From: Spirochaetia bacterium
Lineage (GTDB): Bacteria > Spirochaetota > UBA12135
Assembly: GCA_003497555.1 (NCBI GenBank)
Contig: DNNS01000461.1
Location: forward strand, 1 to 10,342
DNA: 10,342 bases
Direction of reading: 5' to 3'
Shown: in pieces, positions 1 to 7,757 of the stretch
Numbering within the stretch: position 1 is the stretch's first letter
Layout of the letters: each line of letters begins with the position of its first letter
The notes under the pieces: model-generated
Databases searched by the model: none
Told to the model about the DNA's origin: nothing
What the model saw: the letters and a program-made list of their open reading frames with translations, nothing else
Made by a program: the position numbers and the translations under genes

Positions 1-98
1 ACAAAAATCAAAATTGCCGAGCAGACAATTTATCACTCAGCAGCCTGTCCATCCTGCCTAATCCTTCCGGTTATTCCAAGATCGCATTGAACATATGA
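1..98 (+). CDS. C-terminal end of an upstream gene (partial), unknown function
   Basis: Reading from base 3, the frame is open from the window edge to a TGA at 96-98. It gives about 31 residues ending in ...SLSILPNPSGYSKIALNI. The stop overlaps the ATG of the next gene as ATGA (95-98), a typical operon junction that also occurs between genes 3 and 4 here, and this is the main reason for preferring this frame. The serine/leucine-rich, beta-prone tail resembles the end of a C-terminal beta-sandwich in carbohydrate enzymes, but that is only an impression. The other two + frames also lack early stops (ending at 61 and 90), so the frame choice is not certain. No function can be assigned from this fragment. 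Confidence 0.45.
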   Translation, partial: KNQNCRADNLSLSSLSILPNPSGYSKIALNI

Positions 99-907
99 AA
101 GTTCATACCTACCGTTTTTCCGTTGACGATAATATCTTATTCCTAAAAGACCTGCATAAATCTGATTATAATTCCATTTTTGAACAACCCTATCTTTCTT
201 TCTGGAAAAAAATGCACGATACCTATAATACAAAAATTCAATTTAATATACATGGCACTATAGACGGCTTTACACTTGAAAATTTATCTGCTAAATACAA
301 ACCGGAATGGATTCAAAACTCAGACTGGATACGTCTTGTTTTCCATCAATGGGAAGAACCTGACCGGCATTTTTCAAATGCCGAAATGAATCCGGAAAAA
401 ATCAAAACAGATTATAAAAGAGTAACTTCGCAGATAATCAGATTTGCAGGCGAAAAATTAACAAGTCCGTATATTACGGTTCATGGTGCTTCCGGCGGGA
501 AAGAAGTATGCGCGGCCTTAAAAGAATGCGGAGTGAAGGGTTTAGGCGCAGGCACATGGAAACTCCCGGGCGGAGAATATAACATGAGCTATTATCTTTC
601 CCAAGGACAAATTAATGAACTTGGAAAAACCGGAATGTTGTTTGATACCGAAACAGGTCTTTACTTTTTTTCATTTGATGTAATTTTGCATAGAAAATCA
701 TTTTCCGCAGAAAAATTAATTTTTATTATTAAACAGATATTTAAAAACACTCATCACTGGCCGCATCTGGAAATAACTTTTGAGGAGTGGGCTTTTACTC
801 CCTTTCACCGGGGATTTTTATCTGATGCCATGAAAAGAGCTGAACTTGTATTAAAATTTTTATGCAAAAATAATAGTAAAGCTGTTTTTTTGGAAGATAT
901 TTTATAA
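95..907 (+). CDS. NodB-like polysaccharide deacetylase-fold protein
   Basis: This 270-residue protein has no signal peptide, so it is probably cytoplasmic. The pattern matches a family I recall as polysaccharide-deacetylase-like (carbohydrate esterase 4 / NodB fold, a distorted TIM barrel). It starts with strand RFSVDDN with an Asp-Asp pair at residues 11-12, then QFNIHG (49-54), DWIRLVFHQW (77-86) with H84, IIRFAGE (114-120), ITVHGASG (127-134) with H130, a CGVKGLGAG loop (145-153), and HLEITFEEWAF near 224-234. In NodB enzymes an Asp and two His bind the catalytic metal; D11/D12, H84 and H130 are the candidates. As I recall the family, the late strand often reads THE; here it is TFE, so one conserved His may be missing and activity is uncertain. 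The ATG at 95 is chosen because an in-frame stop lies at 59-61 and no other ATG intervenes. It has no strong Shine-Dalgarno and probably depends on translational coupling to the upstream gene. It lies 17 bp before gene 2. Confidence 0.65.
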   Translation: MKVHTYRFSVDDNILFLKDLHKSDYNSIFEQPYLSFWKKMHDTYNTKIQFNIHGTIDGFTLENLSAKYKPEWIQNSDWIRLVFHQWEEPDRHFSNAEMNPEKIKTDYKRVTSQIIRFAGEKLTSPYITVHGASGGKEVCAALKECGVKGLGAGTWKLPGGEYNMSYYLSQGQINELGKTGMLFDTETGLYFFSFDVILHRKSFSAEKLIFIIKQIFKNTHHWPHLEITFEEWAFTPFHRGFLSDAMKRAELVLKFLCKNNSKAVFLEDIL

Positions 908-914
908 TTTTCAC

Positions 915-920
915 AGGTGA
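915..920 (+). promoter_or_regulatory. Ribosome binding site for the 925 gene
   Basis: AGGTGA lies 4 bases before the ATG at 925, inside the 17-bp gap after the stop of the deacetylase-like gene. It supports this start; no other ATG lies between an in-frame stop at 877-879 and 925. Confidence 0.7.
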
Positions 921-924
921 CTTT

Positions 925-2982
925 ATGAAACTGATAAAAAAAAATAACAATTTTTACGTTTCCAACGGATATTGGCAAACCGAACATGATCCGTCACAGG
1001 GCGGATGTATTACAAGCATAAAAATATTCAATGGAACAAATAAAAACATTCTTGCTGCACCCATACGGAGCTATATATCAAAATATTCCGAGACCGAATG
1101 GACATATCCGGACTTTCGCGATGATCTTGATACAAATGCTTCCATAAGAATAATTAAAAACAACGAAATAATAAAAATAAAAACACGATCCAGGCTGACA
1201 GATACTGCTCGTGAACAATTACCTGCAGAGCTGATAACCGTTTATGAGTATCATTTTGCATATATAAAAATTTTCAGGACATTTAAATGTAAAGAAAAAA
1301 TAGCGGATATTAACCAGGTAGGAGCAGGAACGATTGAAACTATCCCGGAGCTGAATTGCTGGACTGCCAGGCACTCTGCTGCTGAAGAAAATAATGAATC
1401 TGCTGAAAATTTTGAGCATATTGTCAATATACCGTCTCCCAAGTGGGGGAAAATAGATAATACCATTTCCCCCGCATTTATCAGCTGGCATCCTGCTCTG
1501 CATTTGTGCATTTTTAATAATGGCATTGAAGGTATAGAGACTTTTCCGGATTCAAACATAAAGGAATGGGAAGAGCAGATTGTATCTGCTAATAACGGCA
1601 GATGCGCGCGTTTTGCAGTAAATAAAAGATTTAATCCGGACCGAAGCGTTATTTTCTGCGAGCCGTATTTTGGTATTTGGGAAAAACCGGTTACTTTGCA
1701 TGGCGAATATAGCTTTGTTTCTTACATTGGTCTGCCCAATATACGTAAAAACGGACCGGATAAAAAATTTATATGGATAAATACCGTACTAAGAATACGG
1801 AAAGAAAACAGATGGACCGGCGAAAGCGAGATTAAGGAAATGTCTGATAACGGCATACAGCTTCTTATCCATCATCATGATACGCCCAAAGGGCACGGGC
1901 TCTGGCCAGACGGTTCTTTTTTCTGGCCGGACGGTAAATTTCCTCCCTATGAGAAAACGGAATTATTGAACATGAAAAAAACTATTAAACTTGCGCATAA
2001 ATACCGGATGAAAATAATTCCCTATTTTAACCCGAGAGTGCTTCATGCCGCGGCAAAGGAATACAAAAAAAACATAAACAACTGGAGCAGAATATTCGGT
2101 GCGGACAAAAATCCGCATTATTATTATGACGAATCCGGAGGCAGCTACGGAGCTATGGCTTGTATAGAAAGCGGTTTTAGCGATTTTTTAAAAACATATA
2201 TAAAAAAAATAATTAAAACCTATAATTTTGACGGTGCCTATTTTGACGGCCCCACTCCCGCCTGGTGCGGCAATACCAAGCACGCAGAACATCCGCACAC
2301 CTCTACTGACGGCATGATCGATTTGATTGAATATACCAGAAAACTGGTTGGAGATAACGGTATAATTGTTGCTCATCAGACAATGTCTCCTCTGATTGCC
2401 ATAGAAAATCTTGTGAATATTTCAGTAATTATGGAAAATGTCAATGGGTTCCCGATTTTCTATAAAGGCGTTCCGGAGCTTGATTGCTTTACCATGCACT
2501 GCAGTTTTGTAAATGTAACGCATAAAGCAGTGTGCGGTTATACGGCAATACCGGGTAAATGTCCGGAAAATGAAATAAAAAAACTTGTGGCGCGCTGTAT
2601 TGTCAAGGGCTTGTCATTTAAAGGAAAGTCGTATGACCCTTTTAAAGATTATGAATATTGGAAACACCTATCGCGTTATCTGAAAAAACTTGATCTATCC
2701 GGATATAGATTTGAAGATCATTCAAAAAAAATGATTGTTTCGTCAAATCCTGCAGTATGCGGAGCGCTTTTTCATTCTGCCGATTCTATTGTGGCAATAC
2801 TGGCAAATACCGAAAGCGCAAAAAAAGAAAATTTTATCTGGAATATTGATTTAAAACGCTGTATTTATAAAAAAGAAAATATGACTGTATACCCCAAAGA
2901 TAGAGATGCATTCTGCTATAAGGAAGATGGAATTGAAGATACTATCGGCGGATTTGAAGTAAAAATATATGATATCAGATAA
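925..2982 (+). CDS. Putative glycoside hydrolase, beta-sandwich plus TIM barrel (unassigned family)
   Basis: This 685-residue protein has no signal peptide. Residues 1 to about 285 are beta-rich, opening with YWQTEHDPSQGGCITSIKIFNG, a pattern seen in N-terminal sandwiches of glycosidases. From about 286 to 560 the sequence alternates like a TIM barrel: GIQLLIHHHD (310-319), a WPDG-x5-WPDG loop (327-337), AHKYRMKIIPYFNP (357-370), a CIESGF strand entry (413-418), YNFDGAYFDG (433-442), WCGN then H453, GIIVAHQ (479-485) and VIMEN (501-505). D436 and D441 in the FDGAYFDG strand are the best catalytic or substrate-binding candidates, since clan GH-D and DUF6067/GH123-like enzymes carry key acids at such a strand end. 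The 'YFDG..P..C.N..H' pattern recalls DUF6067-type proteins, but I cannot confirm the family. Residues about 600-685 look like a C-terminal beta domain. Several cysteines and the missing leader suggest a cytoplasmic enzyme acting on imported oligosaccharides (inference). The substrate is unknown. Confidence 0.6.
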   Translation: MKLIKKNNNFYVSNGYWQTEHDPSQGGCITSIKIFNGTNKNILAAPIRSYISKYSETEWTYPDFRDDLDTNASIRIIKNNEIIKIKTRSRLTDTAREQLPAELITVYEYHFAYIKIFRTFKCKEKIADINQVGAGTIETIPELNCWTARHSAAEENNESAENFEHIVNIPSPKWGKIDNTISPAFISWHPALHLCIFNNGIEGIETFPDSNIKEWEEQIVSANNGRCARFAVNKRFNPDRSVIFCEPYFGIWEKPVTLHGEYSFVSYIGLPNIRKNGPDKKFIWINTVLRIRKENRWTGESEIKEMSDNGIQLLIHHHDTPKGHGLWPDGSFFWPDGKFPPYEKTELLNMKKTIKLAHKYRMKIIPYFNPRVLHAAAKEYKKNINNWSRIFGADKNPHYYYDESGGSYGAMACIESGFSDFLKTYIKKIIKTYNFDGAYFDGPTPAWCGNTKHAEHPHTSTDGMIDLIEYTRKLVGDNGIIVAHQTMSPLIAIENLVNISVIMENVNGFPIFYKGVPELDCFTMHCSFVNVTHKAVCGYTAIPGKCPENEIKKLVARCIVKGLSFKGKSYDPFKDYEYWKHLSRYLKKLDLSGYRFEDHSKKMIVSSNPAVCGALFHSADSIVAILANTESAKKENFIWNIDLKRCIYKKENMTVYPKDRDAFCYKEDGIEDTIGGFEVKIYDIR

Positions 2983-2989
2983 AACACTC

Positions 2990-2994
2990 AGGAG
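2990..2994 (+). promoter_or_regulatory. Ribosome binding site for the 3000 gene
   Basis: AGGAG lies 5 bases before the ATG at 3000, in the 17-bp gap after the gene 2 stop. It fixes the start directly before a clear signal peptide. Confidence 0.75.
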
Positions 2995-2999
2995 TAATT

Positions 3000-3065
3000 A
3001 TGTGTAAAATTAAAACAGTTTTTTTTATTACACTGCTAATTTCTTCATTAAAATTTATTTTTTGT
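3000..3065 (+). other. Sec signal peptide of the GH42-like enzyme
   Basis: The first 22 residues have a basic start (CKIK, 2-5), a hydrophobic core TVFFITLLISSL (6-17) and a short end KFIFC before ENLLPNGDFE. Cleavage after C22 is plausible (I20 at -3, C22 at -1). C22 could instead be a lipidated cysteine, but Phe-Ile-Phe before it does not fit a standard lipobox. The enzyme is therefore expected outside the cytoplasm. Confidence 0.75.
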
Positions 3066-6000
3066 GAAAATCTGCTGCCGAACGGGGATTTTGAAAGCGG
3101 AACTGACAATAAAGCTGACGGATGGACTAGCGGCACCTGGGGAAGCTCGGATTCGGTTCATTTGCGCACCTCTAAAGAACACACATCCGGACAATATTCA
3201 TATTATCTGGAAAAACATGATGAAAAAGGCGGACTTCAGCTTTTTCCAAACAAGGAAATTTTTCTCCCCCTGCCTGAAAACAATAATACAATAATAACAG
3301 TCAAAGGTTCCTATAAAGGCAATAAAGGCACAATCAGGCTGCAGATACGTTTCAGTAAAAAAGAAAATGACAAACTGGTTGCTTTGAAAAATTCATTAGG
3401 CTATTATGACAGTTTTAATATTGATCTGAAGCCTTCGGAAAAATGGCAGACTTTTTCCGATACAATAACCGTTCCTGAACAGGTACAGAAACTGGATTCA
3501 ATGATTTTTTGCCCCTATATTCTGGTTTTAAAAAACGACAGTATATTTATTGATAATCTTGAAATAAATACAGATAAAAAGCTTGCATTAGATCAGGAAG
3601 ATGACAGTGAAAATCAGCTTGAAAATGGAAGTTTCGAACAAGGAAACGGAGATAAAGCGGACGCATGGGACAGCGGCCCCTGGGGCGGAGCAAAAGTCAT
3701 TTATAAAAGAACCGACGGGAAAAAAGCCTCAGGAAATTTTTCTTTCTATCTTGAAAAATCGGATGCCGATAAAAATGGCGGTCTGCAGTTATCATACAAA
3801 AAATACATAAAGCTTACTGATGCAAATAAAAGCAGCTACAAAATCATTATATCCGGAAAATATGCGGAAAACAGCAGTATGGTTCTTTTTCAAAACCGTT
3901 TTTATAAAAAAAAGAACGAAGCAATTGAAAAAGCCATGGACAACAGCAAACAGGTGTTATTCAACATTGAACTGCAGCCCGGCGCCGGCTGGGTATTTTT
4001 TTCACAGGAAATGATTTTACCCGAGCAATTAAAAAATGAAACGGACATTTTGTTTCAGCCGTATATATTGATTTTTGGCATGGATAAAATATATATGGAT
4101 GATTTAAAAATAAAAGTAGTAAAAGACGGAGAAGTTCTGAAGAGAATCGCCAAAGTCAGCAGAGAGGATCCGGTTAATGGCAATTTTACACGCTGGAAAA
4201 TAGCCGAAAACAAACCATTATCAGAAAATGAAAAAAACAATTATTCTGAACCCAAACTGCCGGATTTTAAATTTACCATTAAAAACGGGAATATTCTGAA
4301 AAACAACAAACCATATTTTCTACTGGGCACCTCAAGCGCCGGCGGAGGACAATGGAACAGCGGCACCATCTGGTACCCCAGAGTGTTTAAATATGACTTT
4401 GTGGAAAAATACGACAACGCGCCAAGAGCAATGAATGTTTTCGCTGATGAAGATGATTATCTGAATATCACCTGGAATAACGCTGCCTGGAGCTACGCGC
4501 ACATCCGGGAATTATACAGAAATAATACATATGTATGGATGGATATCGGTACATCTGATTATAAATACATGGGGCAATATTCGCGGTTTAAGGACAGTTT
4601 TCCGGAAATGAATATATTAAGTCAGCAGAGATACGGGCATTTTTATCCGTTTGATCACAGTAATCCGTTCGGGAAAAAACTTTATCATGAAGTATGGTAT
4701 TCCTATTTGCGATATTATGCCGATATTCCGTTTATTTCTCTGGAAATTTTTAACGAGCTCGGATATACCTGCACATCCCCCATAACTCTGAACAGTTTCA
4801 GGGATTATTTGCTTGAAAAATATAAATCATTCGAAGAAATAAACAAGTTTTTAAAAACAGATTTTAAATCCAGACAGGATATTTTACCGCCCCATCTGAA
4901 AAACCCTTTTACTGAAAATTACCAGTATTTACTTAACCTGGCCAGGGAAAAAACAGCCTATCCCGAGCTTTATAATGAATGGCTGGAATTTTTAAGGGGT
5001 TTTCTTGTAGAGCATATTATACCGCTGGAAAATGATCTGCGTTCCATTACAAAAAATAGTCTTTCCATTGATGCGCGACACGAGCTTGACGAAACGGATC
5101 ATTACTGTACTCTTGATCCGGAACTTTTATCAACTGTGTCCGATGTATATGATTTTCATATAAATCCTCCGGATTTTTTCAATTATAACAACAGGCCTGC
5201 ACGGCAGAATGATGTGCTTCGTTCGGTTATCAAGGCAGGTTTTTTTCCGGATTATATCAGCAGTGTTGTTTCCAAACCCATTGTTAATCCCGAATGTATA
5301 ATCCAGGGGACAAAAATACCGCAGGCTAATGAAGATTATATAATTCAAAATTCAATCATCAAACTTCATACCAAATGGAAATTTAAAACAGATCCGGAGA
5401 AAAAAGGTATTACTGAAGGCTGGTACAAAATATCATATAACGATTCTGACTGGGGCATGATTGACGTTCCCGGTTTGTGGGAAGATATTGATCCAGGGTA
5501 CAAGGACTATGACGGATGGGCCTGGTACAGAATTAAATTTGTCATGCCCAAAAAATACGAGCTTAGCATGATTGACGGTTCCGTACGGTATCTGATTGCG
5601 GGAAAAGGAGTTGACGATAATGGTAAATTTTTTCTGAATGGAAATGAAGTGTTAAATCTGGAAGCTAAACACAACTGGGATGCCGAATATTCCGCAAATA
5701 TCGGAAGATGCCTGAAGTTCGGGGAGGAAAATGAACTATGCGTACTCGTCAATGATACAGGCCTGGGAGGGGGCTTGCGTTTTTATATAACCCTGATTGG
5801 CGATGATATGCTGGCAAAAAAAACGCCTTATGGCCGGGAGCAAATGGCAGCGCTGCTCTGGAGTTATGCGGTGCATGGAATGAGCGGCCTGAATATCTGG
5901 CACTGGGATAATGATATTGTCAAGACATACCTTCCCGGGATAAAAAATTCACTGGATTGTGTTTCTGATGTGCTCTTGCCGCGCCCGAGAATAAAAGGCA

Positions 6001-7757
6001 AAATAGCATTGTTTTATTCTTATGAAACATTCAGAGGGCTTGTAAATAAATATCCCGAAGCTTCAGACATCATGGATTATTACGGCGCCATGCTTTTTAA
6101 CCAGATACCATTTGACCTGATATCAAATAAAAAATTTTTAAGCGGAAATTTCAATTATCCGTTAATAATTTTTCCCTATGCTTCTCTGGTTCGTGCCGGA
6201 ACATTCGCCAGACTTGAAAAATTTGTTTCGGCCGGCGGTATTGCAGTATTAACCTACAATTCATTTGACAAAGAAGATTATTCCTACCGGAAACTGCAGG
6301 TTGAAGATTTAGCCGGAATAGAGCGCGGGCCGGAAACCGGATCCAATGAAGCGGTTTTGTACAACACCGAAAAGTTTTTCACTGCTCCCGGAAGCTGGAC
6401 CAGAATATGCGGATACCATCTTAAAAATAAATCAGCAGAGGTTCTGGCAAAATACGCTGCTGGCGATCCGGCACTGGTGTGTAAAAAATATGGCAAAGGA
6501 AAAATATATTATATCGCAGCCGAACTTGATTTCAGCGCTATGCACAAAATAATCGGCGATATAATCGGCAGGGAAAATATTAAATCCCCATTAACAGTTC
6601 AATCAGAGAATAAAGAAGAATTCCCTTATATTGAAGCGCAAGTCATCGGGAATGAAAGTAAGTTTTTACTGTATCTGGTTAACTGGGGAGGAATAGAACA
6701 TATATGCAGAGTTAAAATAACTGATGAATTTATAAAAAGCAGTAATACAATTTATTCAATACGGGATGTGCAGGATGAGACAAGGGAGTATAAAGAAATC
6801 TCCGCCTCATCCGTAAAAGAAGGAATAAACATCAAGGCCAGAATCCAGATGCCGAAAGTGCTGCTGTTTGAAGCAGAAAATATTCAAAAAATCGTATTTA
6901 AAAAAAATTCAGATAAACGCATTAAAATACTGCAAAAATTTGAAGAGATGAAAAAAAATCCGCAGGCAGCGGATAAGCCGAAAGCACTATTTATCAGACA
7001 AACACCCGAGAATGCTTTAATCGGCAAACCGGCCTGCCCCTTAATTGTACAGAAACTTGAAGATGCCGGATATGATGTAGGTGATTTGGATTATGAGGAT
7101 GCAATTAAAAACGGCATTAATGAATATAAAATTTTTATTTTATCCGAAGATGACTCCATGCCTTATAAGGGCATAAAAAACGATTTGCAGAATGCATTTT
7201 TTAAAATGATAAAAGAATACATTGAAAACGGCGGAAACCTGCTGCTTATGGGTTCGGCCCAGCCTCATTTTAATGCATGTAATTTTTTAATAAATAAAAT
7301 TCTGGGAACATATTATGAAATAAAAACAAAATCGGGATTTTGTGAAGATGCATCTTCATGCGGATTTGGAGATCCGGTAGAAATAAAAATTAAAAATTTC
7401 AGTAAACACCCGATTACTTCATATATCAGCGAATTACAGTTTTTTGCATGTACAGTGTTAGATATTCAAAATTCAGCTTGGCAGCAAATAGCATTTACGT
7501 CAAAAACGGATCGCTATTATCCAGCGCAGCCGGTAATAATAGCAGGTGAAATCGGGAAAGGAAAGATTGTTGCAGTCACCGATAACAGCTGGGCCCAGCC
7601 CTTTAGAATTGAACACAGCGATAATGCCCAGTTTTTACTTAATATTATTAACTGGTTTGGCAATAAACCCGCTGAAAAATATAATAAGCAGCTGATTGTC
7701 GATTCAATGTTTATAACAGAAAAAATATTAAACGAAATTGAAAGTGAGGAAAAATGA
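3000..7757 (+). CDS. Secreted modular GH42-like glycoside hydrolase with two CBM-like, one GH2-type and two GATase-like domains
   Basis: This is a 1585-residue exported enzyme. After the signal peptide come two related CBM_4/9-like jelly rolls (about 24-189 and 205-371; shared NG-x-FE, KADxW, SGxWG and D-[ND]-L-x-I motifs). A clan GH-A barrel starts near 421 (TIKNGNILKNNKPYFLLG). ISLEIFNELGY gives candidate acid/base E586 after N585, and KPIVNPEC gives candidate nucleophile E765. Their 179-residue spacing is close to GH42 (E141 and E312 in the Thermus A4 enzyme). Residues about 788-935 resemble a GH2 sugar-binding jelly roll (W793, DSDW to W818, VPGLW, DGWAWYR at 838-844). The barrel then appears to finish with HGMSGLNIWHWDND (ending at 972). 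A GATase-like domain (about 998-1180) resembles the GH42 trimerisation domain and is followed by a beta segment. After a charged linker (about 1300-1327), a second GATase-like domain spans about 1327-1560 (ENGGNLLLMGS, then GKGKIVAVTDNSW). A beta-galactosidase-type exo-enzyme on a complex glycan is likely; the exact sugar is inferred. Typical GH42 enzymes are less than half this length. It overlaps the next gene by 4 bp. Confidence 0.75.
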   Translation: MCKIKTVFFITLLISSLKFIFCENLLPNGDFESGTDNKADGWTSGTWGSSDSVHLRTSKEHTSGQYSYYLEKHDEKGGLQLFPNKEIFLPLPENNNTIITVKGSYKGNKGTIRLQIRFSKKENDKLVALKNSLGYYDSFNIDLKPSEKWQTFSDTITVPEQVQKLDSMIFCPYILVLKNDSIFIDNLEINTDKKLALDQEDDSENQLENGSFEQGNGDKADAWDSGPWGGAKVIYKRTDGKKASGNFSFYLEKSDADKNGGLQLSYKKYIKLTDANKSSYKIIISGKYAENSSMVLFQNRFYKKKNEAIEKAMDNSKQVLFNIELQPGAGWVFFSQEMILPEQLKNETDILFQPYILIFGMDKIYMDDLKIKVVKDGEVLKRIAKVSREDPVNGNFTRWKIAENKPLSENEKNNYSEPKLPDFKFTIKNGNILKNNKPYFLLGTSSAGGGQWNSGTIWYPRVFKYDFVEKYDNAPRAMNVFADEDDYLNITWNNAAWSYAHIRELYRNNTYVWMDIGTSDYKYMGQYSRFKDSFPEMNILSQQRYGHFYPFDHSNPFGKKLYHEVWYSYLRYYADIPFISLEIFNELGYTCTSPITLNSFRDYLLEKYKSFEEINKFLKTDFKSRQDILPPHLKNPFTENYQYLLNLAREKTAYPELYNEWLEFLRGFLVEHIIPLENDLRSITKNSLSIDARHELDETDHYCTLDPELLSTVSDVYDFHINPPDFFNYNNRPARQNDVLRSVIKAGFFPDYISSVVSKPIVNPECIIQGTKIPQANEDYIIQNSIIKLHTKWKFKTDPEKKGITEGWYKISYNDSDWGMIDVPGLWEDIDPGYKDYDGWAWYRIKFVMPKKYELSMIDGSVRYLIAGKGVDDNGKFFLNGNEVLNLEAKHNWDAEYSANIGRCLKFGEENELCVLVNDTGLGGGLRFYITLIGDDMLAKKTPYGREQMAALLWSYAVHGMSGLNIWHWDNDIVKTYLPGIKNSLDCVSDVLLPRPRIKGKIALFYSYETFRGLVNKYPEASDIMDYYGAMLFNQIPFDLISNKKFLSGNFNYPLIIFPYASLVRAGTFARLEKFVSAGGIAVLTYNSFDKEDYSYRKLQVEDLAGIERGPETGSNEAVLYNTEKFFTAPGSWTRICGYHLKNKSAEVLAKYAAGDPALVCKKYGKGKIYYIAAELDFSAMHKIIGDIIGRENIKSPLTVQSENKEEFPYIEAQVIGNESKFLLYLVNWGGIEHICRVKITDEFIKSSNTIYSIRDVQDETREYKEISASSVKEGINIKARIQMPKVLLFEAENIQKIVFKKNSDKRIKILQKFEEMKKNPQAADKPKALFIRQTPENALIGKPACPLIVQKLEDAGYDVGDLDYEDAIKNGINEYKIFILSEDDSMPYKGIKNDLQNAFFKMIKEYIENGGNLLLMGSAQPHFNACNFLINKILGTYYEIKTKSGFCEDASSCGFGDPVEIKIKNFSKHPITSYISELQFFACTVLDIQNSAWQQIAFTSKTDRYYPAQPVIIAGEIGKGKIVAVTDNSWAQPFRIEHSDNAQFLLNIINWFGNKPAEKYNKQLIVDSMFITEKILNEIESEEK
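3069..3566 (+). repeat. CBM-like repeat, copy 1 (residues 24-189)
   Basis: First of two tandem domains in the GH42-like enzyme. It begins NLLPNGDFESG, carries KADGWTSGTWG and YYLEKHD, and ends IFIDNLEI. The second copy matches motif by motif at an offset of 181-182 residues. The beta-rich pattern and the opening 'NG.FE.G...W' are typical of CBM_4/9-type jelly rolls, so carbohydrate binding is the likely role. Confidence 0.7.
3612..4112 (+). repeat. CBM-like repeat, copy 2 (residues 205-371)
   Basis: Second copy: NQLENGSFEQG, KADAWDSGPWG, FYLEKSD, a GGLQL motif shared exactly with copy 1, and the end IYMDDLKI. Nucleotide similarity is also visible around the KADxW-SGxWG segment (about 3102-3143 and 3645-3689), pointing to a domain duplication. 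The copies have diverged enough that recent slippage is unlikely. Confidence 0.7.
5361..5807 (+). other. GH2-type sugar-binding jelly roll inserted in the GH42-like barrel (residues 788-936)
   Basis: This segment follows the candidate nucleophile E765 and precedes the strand GLNIWHWDND, which closes the barrel in GH42-like enzymes. It shows the GH2 N-terminal-domain pattern: W793, a short acidic/glycine stretch, DSDW, VPGLW (823-827), DGWAWYR (838-844), FFLNGNEV and NELCVLVNDTGLGGG. Boundaries are approximate. Confidence 0.55.
7746..7750 (+). promoter_or_regulatory. Ribosome binding site for the 7754 gene
   Basis: GAGGA lies just before AAAATGA, inside the end of the GH42-like gene. An in-frame TGA at 7745-7747 leaves only two codons upstream, so the ATG at 7754 is the only practical start. 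This also rules out an overlooked signal peptide. Confidence 0.65.

Noticed and set aside
1251..1559. A 102-codon minus-strand open frame within the gene 2 hydrolase
   Set aside because: It is antisense to a continuous 685-codon gene, and a second minus frame overlaps it, as expected of chance shadows.
3064..3810. Two alternate-frame open frames (3064-3294 and 3601-3810) with similar translations (LAAPGEA and TAAPGAE)
   Set aside because: Their likeness follows from the duplicated CBM-like domains read in the wrong frame; they are not separate genes.
3000..7757. Possibility that the 1585-codon frame is two genes fused by sequencing error
   Set aside because: There is no frame break, composition is even, and the domains connect through plausible linkers. 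The barrel also appears to continue across the jelly roll, which argues for one protein.
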